Assembly (NCBI RefSeq): GCF_021730395.1
Contig: NC_069362.1
Coordinates: forward strand, 79,624,001 to 79,688,000
Length of the DNA stretch: 64,000 nt
Source of the DNA: Mercenaria mercenaria
Taxonomy: Eukaryota > Mollusca > Bivalvia > Venerida > Veneridae
Direction: 5' to 3'
The notes beneath the pieces are model-generated. The model ran no database searches, was not told the DNA's origin, and was given only the letters and a program-made list of their open reading frames with translations. Below are positions 23,489 to 34,445 of this stretch, piece after piece; within the stretch, counting starts at the first letter, position 1, and each line of letters opens with the position of its first letter. Both the position numbers and the translations under genes were made by a program.

Positions 23489-24590
23489 GCCAACACATAA
23501 GGACAGAAAGAACAACACACACGCACACAAAGCCAACACATAAGACGAAACGAACAAACAAAGGAACACAGTGGGGCACCGCCTTGGAACGGTCAGTGGC
23601 AAAAACACCACTGGGGAGCTTAAACCGGTTTATGGTGCACCTAACCTCACTCTTACCCCCACCATGTTCCAAAGACATGGGACAGTGTAAATAAAAGTAA
23701 TCCCCTCCAGGTGAATCTCTTACACACGTAATGGAAACAAAAAGGCATGGCATGTAAAACACAAAAATGCACGTGTATAAATATATAAAAAACAAACCTT
23801 AAGAACTAAAAACGTATGTACTCAATGCCTTTTCAGAAGACAGAGCAACAAGAGAAACACCCATAAGGGCCCGACGAAACAGGCCAGAAGACAAATATCA
23901 AAACAGTTCAGTCCTGGTAGGATTTAAAAACTGCTTATCATAGAGTCCTCCCCCTCTTCCGTCAGACGCAATCAAAGAGGGAAGCGTAGTGTCCAACTGT
24001 AAACGGGTTGAACACTAAACATGCGGTATGTCTCAAAGCAGTTGGGTCGTAACCTCTTTTAATAAAACGTTTGATAATCTTTCCAAATACATTTGGAAAA
24101 TTACCGTGACCCAAGATCTTACGAAGTTTGTAAACTACATTCCCATAAAAGACGGGTTTAGAAATACCTTCTCGCAGAAGTGTCTTTAAATTACTATTGA
24201 ATTTTAAAACTAAATCAGAATTACGATAATAAAATTTAGCAAAATATTTACGCAATTTGTAATAACGGTAGCCTTGCTGAAGAAGTTTACCTGTAATATA
24301 TTGATTACGTTCAATGAAATGCTTGACATGACTACACGCTCTGGCAAACCGAATTAATTGAGAAATATATACCCCATAAGATGTAGCCTGAGGTACATCC
24401 CCATCCAAATGGGGAAAATTTACAATACTAAAATTAAAATCATCCCTCTTGTCATAAATTTTGGTATGTATAAAATTGTCATAAATAGAGAGATGTAAAT
24501 CTAAAAACGAAGCATCAGTGTCTGAATTGTTAGTTTTAATTAACTGAAGCTCCCTAGTAAGTCTTGTACCCGACAACAAGATATCAATAA
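23363..24590 (-). mobile_element. Penelope-like element fragment 1 (minus strand), inside gypsy pol
   Basis: The minus-strand frame at 23,962-24,648 encodes the C-terminal part of the RT ORF seen in the copy at 29,609 (DASFLDLHLSIYD, SYGVYISQLIRFARACSHV, HTACLVFNPFTVGHYASLF). A 3' UTR with a CA/TG microsatellite and the shared end 'gcattccctgtttgat' follows. Gypsy RNase H sequence resumes to the left (ALSRKPCK) and integrase-side sequence to the right (~24,620), so this copy inserted into gypsy pol. It is 5'-truncated. The 5' boundary is approximate. Confidence 0.75.
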
Positions 24591-24639
24591 AGACACAGCA
24601 CATACTGATGAGCATAACACTAAGGAGGACAGTGAAGAA

Positions 24640-26070
24640 CCAGAACAAGTACTAACAGTAACAACACGACAGACGCTTTATAAGGAGAACACTGAAGGCT
24701 TGACACAACATTATGTACTTCTTGATGGATGGGAACCAATAGAAGTAGGCCAAGAACAGATGAAAGATCCCAATATTGGACGATACTAGACGCAAAGAGT
24801 TCTGGCAAGGAAAGACCAACTTGGACATCTGTATCAAGTGGCAAAGCAGCCTTGAAAACTCTATGAAGACCATGGGACCGGTTAGCAGTACAGTCTGGAA
24901 TGCTATACCGAAAGTTCTTATAAACACCTGGTAATCAAGAGGTTTGGCAAATAGTTGTTCCAAAGGAGAAGCGTAATCAAGTGCTACACCATCACCACAA
25001 TGTGCCAACAGCGGCACATCTCGGAGTCGAGAAAACACTGGAAAAGGTTCGACAGGGATTTTATTGGCCTGGTATGTAAGATGATGTCAAGAAGTATTGC
25101 AGGGAGTGCGATATATTTACTTCAAGGAATCTGACAAAAGAGAAGCCACCACTTGGTCAATATATCGTTGCTGAAACTATGGAGCGGGTAGTCATGGACA
25201 TTTTGGGCCCATTACCAGTTACAAAGTCGGGTAACAAATATGTACTTGTTATGGCTGACTGGTTCACGAAGTGGACAGAATGTGTCGCAGTACCTGATCA
25301 AGAAGCACGGACAGTTGCAGAGGCTTTTGTGAATAATGTTGTCTATAGATTTGGTGTACCCCTCCAACTATATACTGATCAAGACACCAATTTCAAATCT
25401 AAACTTATGGCTGACCTTTGTGATCTCCTTAGTATCGAGAAGACCCATACAACATGTTTAAGGCCTCAGGCAAATGGTTTAAGTGAAAGATTCATGAGGA
25501 CTCTTGTATCCATGTTGTTGTCTTGCTGCAGTCAAAATCAGAATGATTGGGACTTATACCTCCAAATGGTTTTGATGGCATACAGAAGTTCTTGTCCCAG
25601 TACCACGACGTTTTCTCCAAACATGATGGTGTTTGGACACGAGAATGTATCGCCGATGTGTGCAATGATAGGCCGGTCGATTCAAGAAGAAAAATACAAT
25701 TCTTATGACAGCTATGTAGAAAAACTGCACCATAAAACTGAAGAAGTACATGATATTGCGCGAGAAAATATCAATAGTACCGCTAGATATCAGAAACACC
25801 ATTATGATACAAAGGCAAATAAAAGAGTATTGAACCCTGGTAACATTGTGGTTGCATAATCCTACCAGGAAAAAGGGTGTTTGCTCAAAGCTCGTAAGCA
25901 AATGGAAAGGGCCGTATCTTGTGACTGTTAAAATAGATGATCTTATCTACTGCGTGAAACGTTCTCCAAAAGACAAAGTTAAGGCATACCACATAGACAG
26001 ATTACATCGTTACTCTGGAAATAACATACCAGTTTGGATCAAGGCGCAGCAGAAAAAAATTCTTAAATGA
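24640..26070 (+). pseudogene. Ty3/gypsy integrase region (fossil)
   Basis: The region begins with a linker/zinc-binding part. The integrase core follows: MDILGPLPVT, YTDQDTNFKS and NGLSERFMRT supply the D, D and E of the DDE triad, and AYRSSCPSTTTFSP follows. The C-terminal part with KWKGPYLVTVKI resembles the GPY/F module common in Ty3/gypsy integrases. It ends near 26,070. Broken. Confidence 0.85.
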
Positions 26071-26440
26071 AACCCAGTAGCTAATGTACGCTAAAAAATT
26101 CGATAAATAAATAAATAAATGACAAAAAAAATACGAATTTCAAGACAGTTTAGACACTGTAACACAAAAACTGATACGCGTGACGAATTTTCTTTATTTG
26201 CTAGCAGAAACAGTGAGTACAAAAGAAACTATTTTGTAGGAATATTAAAATAGCAAAAAGTGGAAACTTCACAGGTCGCTCAGGTTGTTAAGTCTTAACA
26301 ATTTAAGAGGGTTGTACGTTACTTCATTAACTTAACATAAATAAATTATATGTGCTGAAGATTAAATGTCAATAGAGGATGTTTCTTTGTTAGTAAATTC
26401 TCTCATCGTTGTTTTCAGACAATGGAGAAATGCTGGCTAC
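26071..26440. other. Non-coding gypsy 3' segment
   Basis: A spacer between the integrase end and the second Penelope-like fragment. It includes an (AATA)n tract and the truncated hairpin repeat copy E. Confidence 0.45.
26241..26283 (+). mobile_element. Hairpin repeat, copy E (truncated)
   Basis: 'aatag', then 'aaaaagtggaaacttcacag' and 'gtcgctca', match the 5' part of copies C and D. Only the first stem (GTGGA/TTCAC) is present. Confidence 0.5.
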
Positions 26441-27172
26441 GACCCAACTGTCTTGAGACATACCGTATGTTTAGTGTTCAACCCGTTTACAGTTGGACAC
26501 TACGCTTCCCTCTTTGATTGTGTCTGACGGAAGAGGGGGAGGACTCTATGATAAGCAGTTTTTAAATCCTACCAGGACTGAACTGTTTTGATATCTTCTT
26601 CAGGCCTGTTTCGTCGGGCCCTTAAGGGTGTCTCTTGTTGCGTTGCTCTGTCTTCGGAAAAGGCATTGAGTACATACGTTTTTGGTTCTAAAGGTTTGCT
26701 TTTTATATATTTATATACGAGCATTTCTGTGTTTTACATGCCATGCCTTTTTTTCCATTACGTGTGTTAGAGATTCATCTGGAGTGGATTACTTTTTTTT
26801 ACACTGTCCCATGTCTTTGGAACATGGTGGGGGTAAGAGTGAGGTTGGGTGCGCACCATAAACCGGTTTAAGCTCCCCAGTGGTGTTTTTGCCACTGACC
26901 GTTCCAAGGCGGTGCCCCACTGTGTTCCTTTGTTTGTTCGTTTTGTCCTAATGTGTTGGCTTTGTGTGTGTGCGCGTGTGTGTGTTTGTGGTGTACGCGT
27001 CTGTGTTCCTTTGTTTGTTCGTTTTGTCCTAATGTGTTGGCTTTGTGTGTGTGTGTGTGCGTGTGTGTGTGTGTGTGCGTGGTGTACGCGTCTGCGTACT
27101 GTGGGTTTCGTTTTGGGGAGGCTGCGTTTTTGGTACGTGGCATTCCGTGTTTGATCTTTGTCTTTGTTTTTT
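26441..27172 (+). mobile_element. Penelope-like element fragment 2 (3' end only)
   Basis: It begins within the last codons of the RT ORF ('ggctacgacccaactg', NPFTVGHYASLFDCV) and carries the same 3' UTR as fragments 1 and 3: the 'ggtttgctttttatat' block, the 'gtggtgtttttgccactgacc' hairpin, two (TG)n tracts, and the end 'cgtggcattccgtgtttgat' followed by a T-rich tail. The long ORFs through the TG tracts (26,849-27,207) are microsatellite by-products. Confidence 0.75.
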
Positions 27173-27174
27173 AT

Positions 27175-29146
27175 GTACTCGAGTGTTTTATAATGTCACG
27201 GAACTGAAGGCTCATCTTGTCTCTAGCGCACATAGGCGTCAATCTGTTGTGTGCCCCTGGTGTTTTAGGGAAAAACGTACTTTCACCAGAGTAAACGATT
27301 TGTATGTTCACTGCAAACAGAGACATCTTGCAGCTACCAATCACCTACCAAAGAATTTATTTCGTTTAGCTGCAGGATTCTACATGGCAATTTACCCAGT
27401 GGACTATGCAAAGATAGTAACACCATCTTGGGACTCCACAGAAGGTATGGAGGTACGGCGCATCATGAGTAAGTGGGCTCATTCCTTAGAAGAGCCAGCT
27501 GTAAAAAGTAAAAATTGGAGGAGGGGGTGGAGAAACGGTCTGAAAGAGAAAGTGTTAAGAACGATGAAGCAAGATAGTAAAAGTGAGAAGTCGGCTGAGA
27601 GGCAAACCAGTAAGGAAAGTAAAAGGGAGAAGTCTGCTGAGAAACAGCCTATAAAGGAAAGTAAAAAGGAGGAGTCTGTAAAGAAAACAGTCAAAGAAGT
27701 AATTAGTAAAGTAGAAAAGAAAAAAGTGCAAGAAAGCTATGAAGGCGTACTAGATTTGAGTGTTAAGAAAAGAAAAAGAATACAAAGTCTAAGTGACAGT
27801 GAGGACAGTGATAGTGAAACAGAAAGAAATGATGATGAGGAAAAATTGGGTAAGGGAAAGGAAAGTAGTAGAGATAATACTAGTAATGATGAAAGAAAGA
27901 AGTTGAAAAGTGGTGATGAAAATAAGCCAGAGGTCAAGAATAACAAGGATGAAAAGATTGCAGATAAGAAAACTAAGAATAAGTCTAAGGATAAAGATAA
28001 AGAGAAAAGAATAAAGGAACATAAAGTGGAAAGTGAGCATCAGATTGAAGAGAAACAGCAGAAAAATGAAGACGGTGACGATAAATGTAAGAAGGAGATT
28101 TCAGGAAGTATTAATGTGGACAATGAATTTGGAGGAGAGAAGAAGACTTTACGTGAAGAAAAAGAGGAGGGCAATAAGGCTGCTAAAAGAAAAGACTTGA
28201 ATTAATATGTAAAAAAGTTGTGGGCGTTAGATAGTGGTGATGAGAAAGAAAGCCAAATGAAACTGAATGTGAATGAAAAAGGGGACTGTCAAGATTATGC
28301 AAATGATGAGAACAAGATTGAGGAAACAAATGAAAAAATATCAGATGAATGTAATAAAACAAAAGAGACTGAAGATGAACCCGTAGTAATGACAGAGGAT
28401 CAGGAAGTCCAGTTGGCTGTAGCCTCTATACTAAATGACCATGACAATAAAACAAATAAAACAGATGTAGACATGAACAATACTGAGAAAATGGTAGAAG
28501 CCAAGACAAATCTAAGTGAAAACACTGGACAATGTGCAACAAAACAAGAAGAAAAGGCAAAAGTCAGTAAGTCATCATTACAATGTCAAAATAACTTAAA
28601 ACGAAAATTAAGGTGGGCAAGGGATCCACTGACCGGACAAATAAGGAAGATAATAGACAAACCATCAAATACATTCAACGGATATATACCAAACAAGACG
28701 CAAAAATTAACAGAAGAAAAGTCAAAACCTGGGTATACCTGTACGAAATTAAATCCTGAATTCGAGTTATATGGCCAACAAGCAAGAAGAGACTGGAATT
28801 GACAGAAGACAGAGTTGGATATTATGGAGAGAACCTTATTATGGAGAGAACCTTAGAATGGCCTCCAAGTGGGTGGTTAAAAATGACGCCAGACAGAAAA
28901 CTTCTGGCCTGGGAATACACATCAATGCTGATTGAAGAGGCCCTCACAGGTGCACCCGTAGGCTACAGCATGTCCAGGTCGTACTTACTGGACAAATGCA
29001 ACTTTTTGGCGTTGCCTGGAAGCGGGAAGGTCAAGAGGGAGGAAAACGAAAAGGCCTCTTGTAAATCGAGGTTTTATCTTTATCAAATGCTTAAAGAAAT
29101 TGCAAATGGAAAGATCCCGTCCGATGTTGAAGTGGCACAAATCTAG
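27175..29146 (+). pseudogene. Unrecognised zinc-finger/KE-rich coding region
   Basis: A long coding stretch on the plus strand lies between two Penelope-like fragments and, once those are subtracted, between the gypsy integrase and 3' LTR. It starts inside one C2H2 finger (TELKAHLVSSAHR), followed by a second, CPWC...DLYVHCKQRH. A tryptophan-containing block follows (FYMAIYPVDYAKIVTPSW). A very long lysine/glutamate/serine-rich segment has KESKxExS repeats and acidic SDSEDSDSE patches. A C-terminal folded-looking part has RKLRWARDPLTGQIRKI and EWPPSGWLKMTPDRK. I do not recognise the family. It is not intact. It could be an extra 3' ORF of the gypsy, ORF1 of another element, or a captured host gene. 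Confidence 0.5.
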
Positions 29147-29608
29147 ATGATCAACTCTAGAAAGGACCTGCATGATGCATTAACCTCTCTTCTACAGAAA
29201 ATCCATTAAGTTCCATTAAGATTAAATTGAACAGAAATATTTAATAAAAAGAAAGAAACGAAATTATAACCTATAAAGAGTGATAAAGTTAAAACAGTAA
29301 GTAAAGTGTTTGAATAAGTGATCAAGCCACATGGTATAATAATATAAAGTGACAAAAATAGCGTAAATAGTATATTTCGTGATATCATTGAGTATAGGTA
29401 AATGTAACTCCACAGTGAAAGTGATGAATTGTAAGACAAACTGGTACAGTTGACATAATTTAAGTTAATGTTGTTTCAAAATGTGTTCAATGTTTTAAAG
29501 TATGAGTCTGCTTGTTATCAGTTAAAGATAAATAAGTTATGAGTTTTCATAGTTTGGAATAACATTAGTTGCTTTAAGAGTGTCTGAGAAGATTAACAGA
29601 CTGACTTT
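29147..29608. other. AT-rich non-coding spacer
   Basis: Between the zinc-finger region and the third Penelope-like fragment. It could be 3' UTR of the former. No motif was recognised. Confidence 0.45.
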
Positions 29609-31563
29609 ATGCCCTGTATATGGGTTAAAGTTCGTATAGACGATCAACAAATTAAACTACCAGCCATGTACTGGATTCCTAAATTGCATAAACAACCATA
29701 TAAAGCCCGCTTCATCGCTAATTCAAGCTCTTGTACAACTACAATTATTTCAAAACTATTAACATCATGTCTAACTGCTGTGAAAGTCCACGTGGAAAGA
29801 TACTGCGATAATGTATACGAAAACTCTGGTAAACATTTATTTTGGTCGATTAAAAATTCTGGCGAAATCCTGGATAAGTTTAAAATTAATAATTACAAGG
29901 TATCTACAGTCAGTACATACGATTTTTCTACTTTGTATACCACTTTACCACATAACTTAATAAATGACAAACTAACTGCCCTAATTCAAAAGACTTTTGC
30001 CAGAGAGAATGCTACATTTCTCGCTTGCAGTTTTGATAAAGCTTTTTTTACTAGCAATATTATTAAACATTATACAATGTGGCCCTTTCCTTTTTATTGA
30101 ACAACATTTACATCAGGTTTGGGAATGCAGTTTTTAGACAAGTAGTTGGTATTCACATGGGAACAAATTGTGCACCCCTTGTCGCAGATTTGTTTTTATA
30201 TTGTTATGAAAGAGACTTTATGTTGAGTCTTTCTCCAGATACGCAGGCAGATATAACTGCATTTAATAATACATCACGCTATCTGGATGATATTCTTAAT
30301 ATGGATAATCCGTTTTTTGGTCAGTTGGTGGGTACTATTTATCCTAGGGAGCTTCGGTTAATTAAAACTAACAATTCGGATACTGATGCTTCGTTTTTAG
30401 ATTTACATCTCTCTATTTATGACAATATTATACATTATGATACCAAAATTTATGACAAGAGGGATGATTGAAACTTAAGTATTGTAAATTTTCCCCATTT
30501 GGATGGGGATGTACCTCAGGCTACATCTTATGGGGTATATATTTCTCAATTAATTCGGTTTGCTAGAGCGTGTAGTCATGTCAAGCATTTCAATGAATGT
30601 AATCTATATATTACAGGTAAACTTCTTCAGCAAGGCTACCGTTATTACAAATTGCGTAAATATTTTGCTAAATTTTACTGTCGTAATTCTGATTTAGTTT
30701 TAAAATTCAATAGTAATTTAAGGACACTTCTGCGAGAAGGTATTTCTAAACCCGTTTTTTATGGGGATGTGGTTTACAAACTTCGTAAGATCTTGGGTCA
30801 TGGTAATTTTCCAAATATATTTGGTAAAATTATAAAACGTTTTATAAAAAAAGAGGTTACAACCCAGCTGTTTTGAGACATACCGCATGTTTAGTGTTCA
30901 ACCCGTTTACAGTTGGACACTACGCTTCCCTCTTTGATTGTGTCTGACGGAAGGGGAAGGACTCTATGATAAGCAGTTTTTAAATCCTACCAGGACTGAA
31001 CTGTTTTGATATCTGTCTTCTGGCCTGTTTCGTCGGGCCCTTAAGGGTGTTTCTCTTGTTGCTCTGTCTTCTGAAAAGGCATTGAGTAAATGCGTTTTTG
31101 GTTCTAAAGGTTTGCTTTTTATATTTTTATACACGAGCATTTTTGTGTTTTACTTGCCATACCTTTTAGTTTCCATTACGTATGTTAGAGATTCACCTGA
31201 AGGGATTACTTTTATTTACACTGCCCCGTGTCTTAAGAACATGGTGAGGGTAAGAGTGAGGTTGGGTGCGCACCATAAACCGGGTTAAGCTCCCCAGTGG
31301 TGTTTTTGCCACTGACCGTTCCAAGGCGGTGCCCCACTGTGTTCCTTTGTTTGTTCTTATTGTCCTCTTGTGTGGGCTTTGTGAGTGTGCGCGTGTATGT
31401 GTGTGTGTGTTCCTTTGTTTGTTCGTTTTGTCCTCGTGTGTTGGTTTTGTGTGTGTGTGTGTTTGTGGTGTGCACGTCTGCGTGCTGTAGGTTTCGTTTT
31501 GGGGAGGCTGCGGTTTTGGTACGTGGCATTCCCTGTTTGATATTTGTCTTTGTTTTTATGTGT
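29609..31563 (+). mobile_element. Penelope-like element fragment 3 (longest copy)
   Basis: RT motifs run in order: LPAMYWIPKLHKQPYKARFIA, a STYDFSTLYTTLPH catalytic block, GIHMGTNCAPLVADLFLYCYE and RYLDDIL (the YxDD box), then the DKRDD and YGVYISQLIRFAR blocks common to this group. No GIY-YIG endonuclease is recognised after the RT, and the N-terminal third is missing (5'-truncated). The 3' UTR has the TG tracts and the 'gcattccctgtttgat' end. The coding part is not intact. Penelope-like is the best assignment by these motifs, but I could not test the subfamily. Confidence 0.75.
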
Positions 31564-31725
31564 ATGATAATCTTTAGATGTTTTCCATTTAAAGTTGTTT
31601 GAAGTAATTACAAGCATGTTATTAAATTTTTATTTGCTTTACATATATGTATGTTTGCTGTTTTTCAAATGTTTCTAATTGCATATATCATAATTCGGGA
31701 GAATTATTTTTGACAAAGGAGGGGG

Positions 31726-32778
31726 TAGTGCAGTATGAGATACCCCACCCTGCTTTATTTATGTGTCTAAGACAATCACAATAGATTCTTATTTCATTTG
31801 TTTACATAAACATTCAATGGGCTTGAATTTATGCTTATAGTAACTACCATAACGCGTACGAACAGACAGTAGAAGCAGTACATAAAGGAAAACTCTTACC
31901 ATTATTTTCCTTCCTGGTCATGAAAACGGACGACATTCCTGATTCTTATGCCTATATCAGAACTGTTATTACTAAAACATGATACTGCTGTATCGTAACA
32001 ATACATCTTCATGCATTACATCCATGTTTTGCATCACAAGTGACTCCATTTCGTCAAAAATCAAGATATTCCTGACTGATTTACATTGAACAGACAACTT
32101 CCGATATTCGGATATGATAAATGCTTATTTCTATTATACAAAACCGTTTCAATCACCCGAACTGGTCAGAACCTAAAGAGAAGAACTGTGATGTTTGCTT
32201 CGGGGTTTCTAAAGCTTTTCGCTATCCTAACTAAACCAGAATAAGACGTTTTGTGGAGTCAATGGATCCGCAAAGACGTTTTACGGAACTATATTTGCAT
32301 TTTACGGATCTCTGTCTTGTACAGCGTATGAATTGCTGAGTAACTGATCTGACATCATCCATCAATTGGTTAACGGAAGAAGAACTGCAGGGTCATTGGC
32401 TAACGGCAACACACCTTCTTTCAAAGATATCTAAGCGGGAATCTATGAATTCAGACCCGAACTGTTCATTCCTAGCTTCCAATCCGTTAAACACGGGAAA
32501 TAAATAAAGATAAAAACTAAAGACACTGGACCCAGAAATCCGCAAAAACCGTAAGAAAACTAAGACACATAAACATTACTCAAAGTATTTTACTCTCAAG
32601 AACATTTTATTATAACTTCTAACGGATTTTTAACCCTATACAGTAATATTTGAATGTGTACTGTAGTTCATCCATACTGTCCGTCAATTCCGTTCAGTCG
32701 TTTTGTTAAGAAAACTAAAAGTATCGTTAATTCCGTTATAAAAACACCCAAAGTATTTTCCCTGACGTGCCTAACAAT
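31726..32778 (+). repeat. Ty3/gypsy 3' LTR
   Basis: It is preceded by the polypurine tract AAAGGAGGGGG (31,715-31,725) and matches the 5' LTR from GTGCAGTATGAGATACCCC through GTGCCTAACAAT. It is a little shorter than the 5' LTR because of small internal length differences. Beyond it, the host DNA element's left arm resumes. Confidence 0.85.
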
Positions 32779-33446
32779 ATTTTGACTTGTATCTATCGAA
32801 AGGCCCGGTGCATAAGAGTATACATGGTGTGCTTAAATGAAATATGCCAAGTTAAATTTAGATACTTTATCTAAATGTCTACCGTTCAGAGATTTTTTAA
32901 ATGTCTTAACAAAATTTTTATCTAACTTTTATATTGATTAATTTCAACGTTTCCCGAACAGGAAACGTTACTTCCCAATCGGGAAACACAGATATGTATA
33001 TTTACATTGAATCGCATACAGTCAGAATTTTTACCCCTTTTCCAGTCGGAATATTCATTATTGTTTGGTTTAAGCAGGTTTTTGTACAGGTCGGTATGAA
33101 GCTTTTAATGATTTATACTACTTCATAAAATCATTTTTGGCTAGTATGATTTTAAGCAACATAACATTTAAAACAAAAATTGCATGTGTAGGAGTATAAA
33201 CTGCTTATTTGTTACAAAAATAGTGTTAAAGCATCCGGAAAGTTTAATTTGTTTTAGTAGTCATCAAGCAGGACAACATGTTTTATTAGTATTATTTGTG
33301 TAACTTAAGTACTCTATGAAAGACAAGCAATTCAATATAAATCTATATAATGAACTTCCCGATCGGGAAGTTAAGTTTCCAATTCGGGAAATTGCGAAAT
33401 TATAAAAATTTAAAGTTGAATATAATTGTAATTAGGATATTAAAAA

Positions 33447-34209
33447 ACAAGAGCTGTCTCCATAGGATGACACATGCCCCCGATGGCACTTTGAATGAAT
33501 AGTTATGGCCGATGTTAGAGTTTAGGACCTTTGACCTACGGAGCTGGGTCTTGCGCGCGACACGTCGACTTACTGTGTCACACATTCATGCGTAGTTATT
33601 TTAAAATCCATGCATGAATGACAAAGATATGGACCGGACACGCCCATCAATGCACTATCATGAAAAATGACCTTTAACGTCTAAGTGTGACCTTGACCTT
33701 TGAGCTACGGACCTGGGTCTTGCGCACGACACGTCGTCTAACTGTGGTACACATTCATGCCAAGTTATTTGAAAATCCATCCATCGATGACAAAGATATG
33801 GACCGGACACGCCCATCAATGCACTATCCTTTAAGGTCTAAGTATGACCTTGACCTTTGAGCTACGGATCTGGGTCATGCGCGCGACACGTCGTCTTACT
33901 GTGGTACACATTCATGCCAAGTTATTTGAAAATCCATCCATCGATGACAAAGATATGGACCGGACACGCCCATCAATGCACTATCCTTTAATGTCTAAGT
34001 GTGACCTTGACCTTTGAGCTACGGACCTGGGTCTTGCGCGCGACACGTCGTCTTACTGTGGTACACATTCATGCCATGTTATTTGAAAATCCATCCATCG
34101 ATGACAAAGATATGGACCGGACACGAAAATTGCGGACAGTCTGACAGACCGACGGACCGACAGACGGACAGACGGTTCAAAAACTATATGCCTCCCTTCG
34201 GGGGCATAA
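33447..34209 (+). repeat. Helitron-like element with ~157-bp tandem units
   Basis: It starts ACAAGAGCTGTC and ends with the hairpin TATGCCTCCCTTCGGGGGCATA. Four units (unit start near 33,527, 33,696, 33,853 and 34,010) repeat 'acctttgagctacgg', 'gcgcgacacgtcgtc', 'acacattcatgcc' and 'gatatggaccggacac'. The ~157-bp period and these phrases are typical of bivalve satellite/Helitron arrays. A GAC-rich stretch (cggacagacgg) precedes the end. No ORF of note. It lies inside the TTCCCG element. Confidence 0.6.
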
Positions 34210-34445
34210 AAATAACGGTAGAGATTTAGACATATTTCTCAAGTTTACAATGATGTTTTTCATTTAATGATACCAAGTATATTCTTATGCACCGGGTCTT
34301 TTGAATAAAACAAGTCAAAAAAGGGTGATTTTACTTCCCGAACGGGAAGCAAGTAACTTTATTTAGTAGCAAGTTTCCCGTTCAGGAAGTAGGAAAAATC
34401 CCCCAGTGGTTGACTTCCCGAACGGGAAGTTTCCTCCACTGTCCT

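Larger units (their letters stand above)
18912..32778 (+). mobile_element. Ty3/gypsy LTR retrotransposon, broken, with nested insertions
   Basis: Two LTRs of just over 1 kb in the same orientation bracket gag-, RT/RNase H- and integrase-like regions in the order expected for Ty3/gypsy (Metaviridae). A primer-binding-site-like TGGTGTCAGAAGTGG follows the 5' LTR and a polypurine tract AAAGGAGGGGG precedes the 3' LTR. The coding region is clearly broken (several interruptions), so this is a fossil. A truncated LINE sits in the gag part and Penelope-like fragments sit in the pol and 3' parts. The LTRs look close by eye, suggesting a fairly recent insertion. A target duplication is not obvious. 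Confidence 0.85.
18793..34445. mobile_element. DNA element with TTCCCG palindromes, split by a gypsy insertion
   Basis: The left end CAGTGGGGGAAACTTCCC is the inverted copy of GGGAAGTTTCCTCCACTG near 34,443. The arms continue inward: TTCCCGTNCGGGAA palindromes and 'gtaacaagtttcccg' on the left pair with the same string at 34,330-34,400. The left arm resumes after the gypsy at 32,779 ('attttgactt...gcccggtgcataag'), matching the inverted right arm near 34,280. The CAGTGG termini resemble hAT-type ends. The flanks show TCCTG/TCCTA, which could be a diverged 5-bp duplication. Without the gypsy it is about 1.8 kb and non-coding. Confidence 0.6.

Noticed and set aside
23326-23795. Several long ORFs rich in CV/HT repeats
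   Set aside because: They run through the (CA/TG)n microsatellite in the Penelope-like 3' UTR. Three-frame openness is expected there, not coding.
26849-27207. Cysteine/valine-rich ORFs resembling small secreted proteins
   Set aside because: Same microsatellite artefact in the second Penelope-like fragment. Similar ORFs recur at 31,082-31,617.
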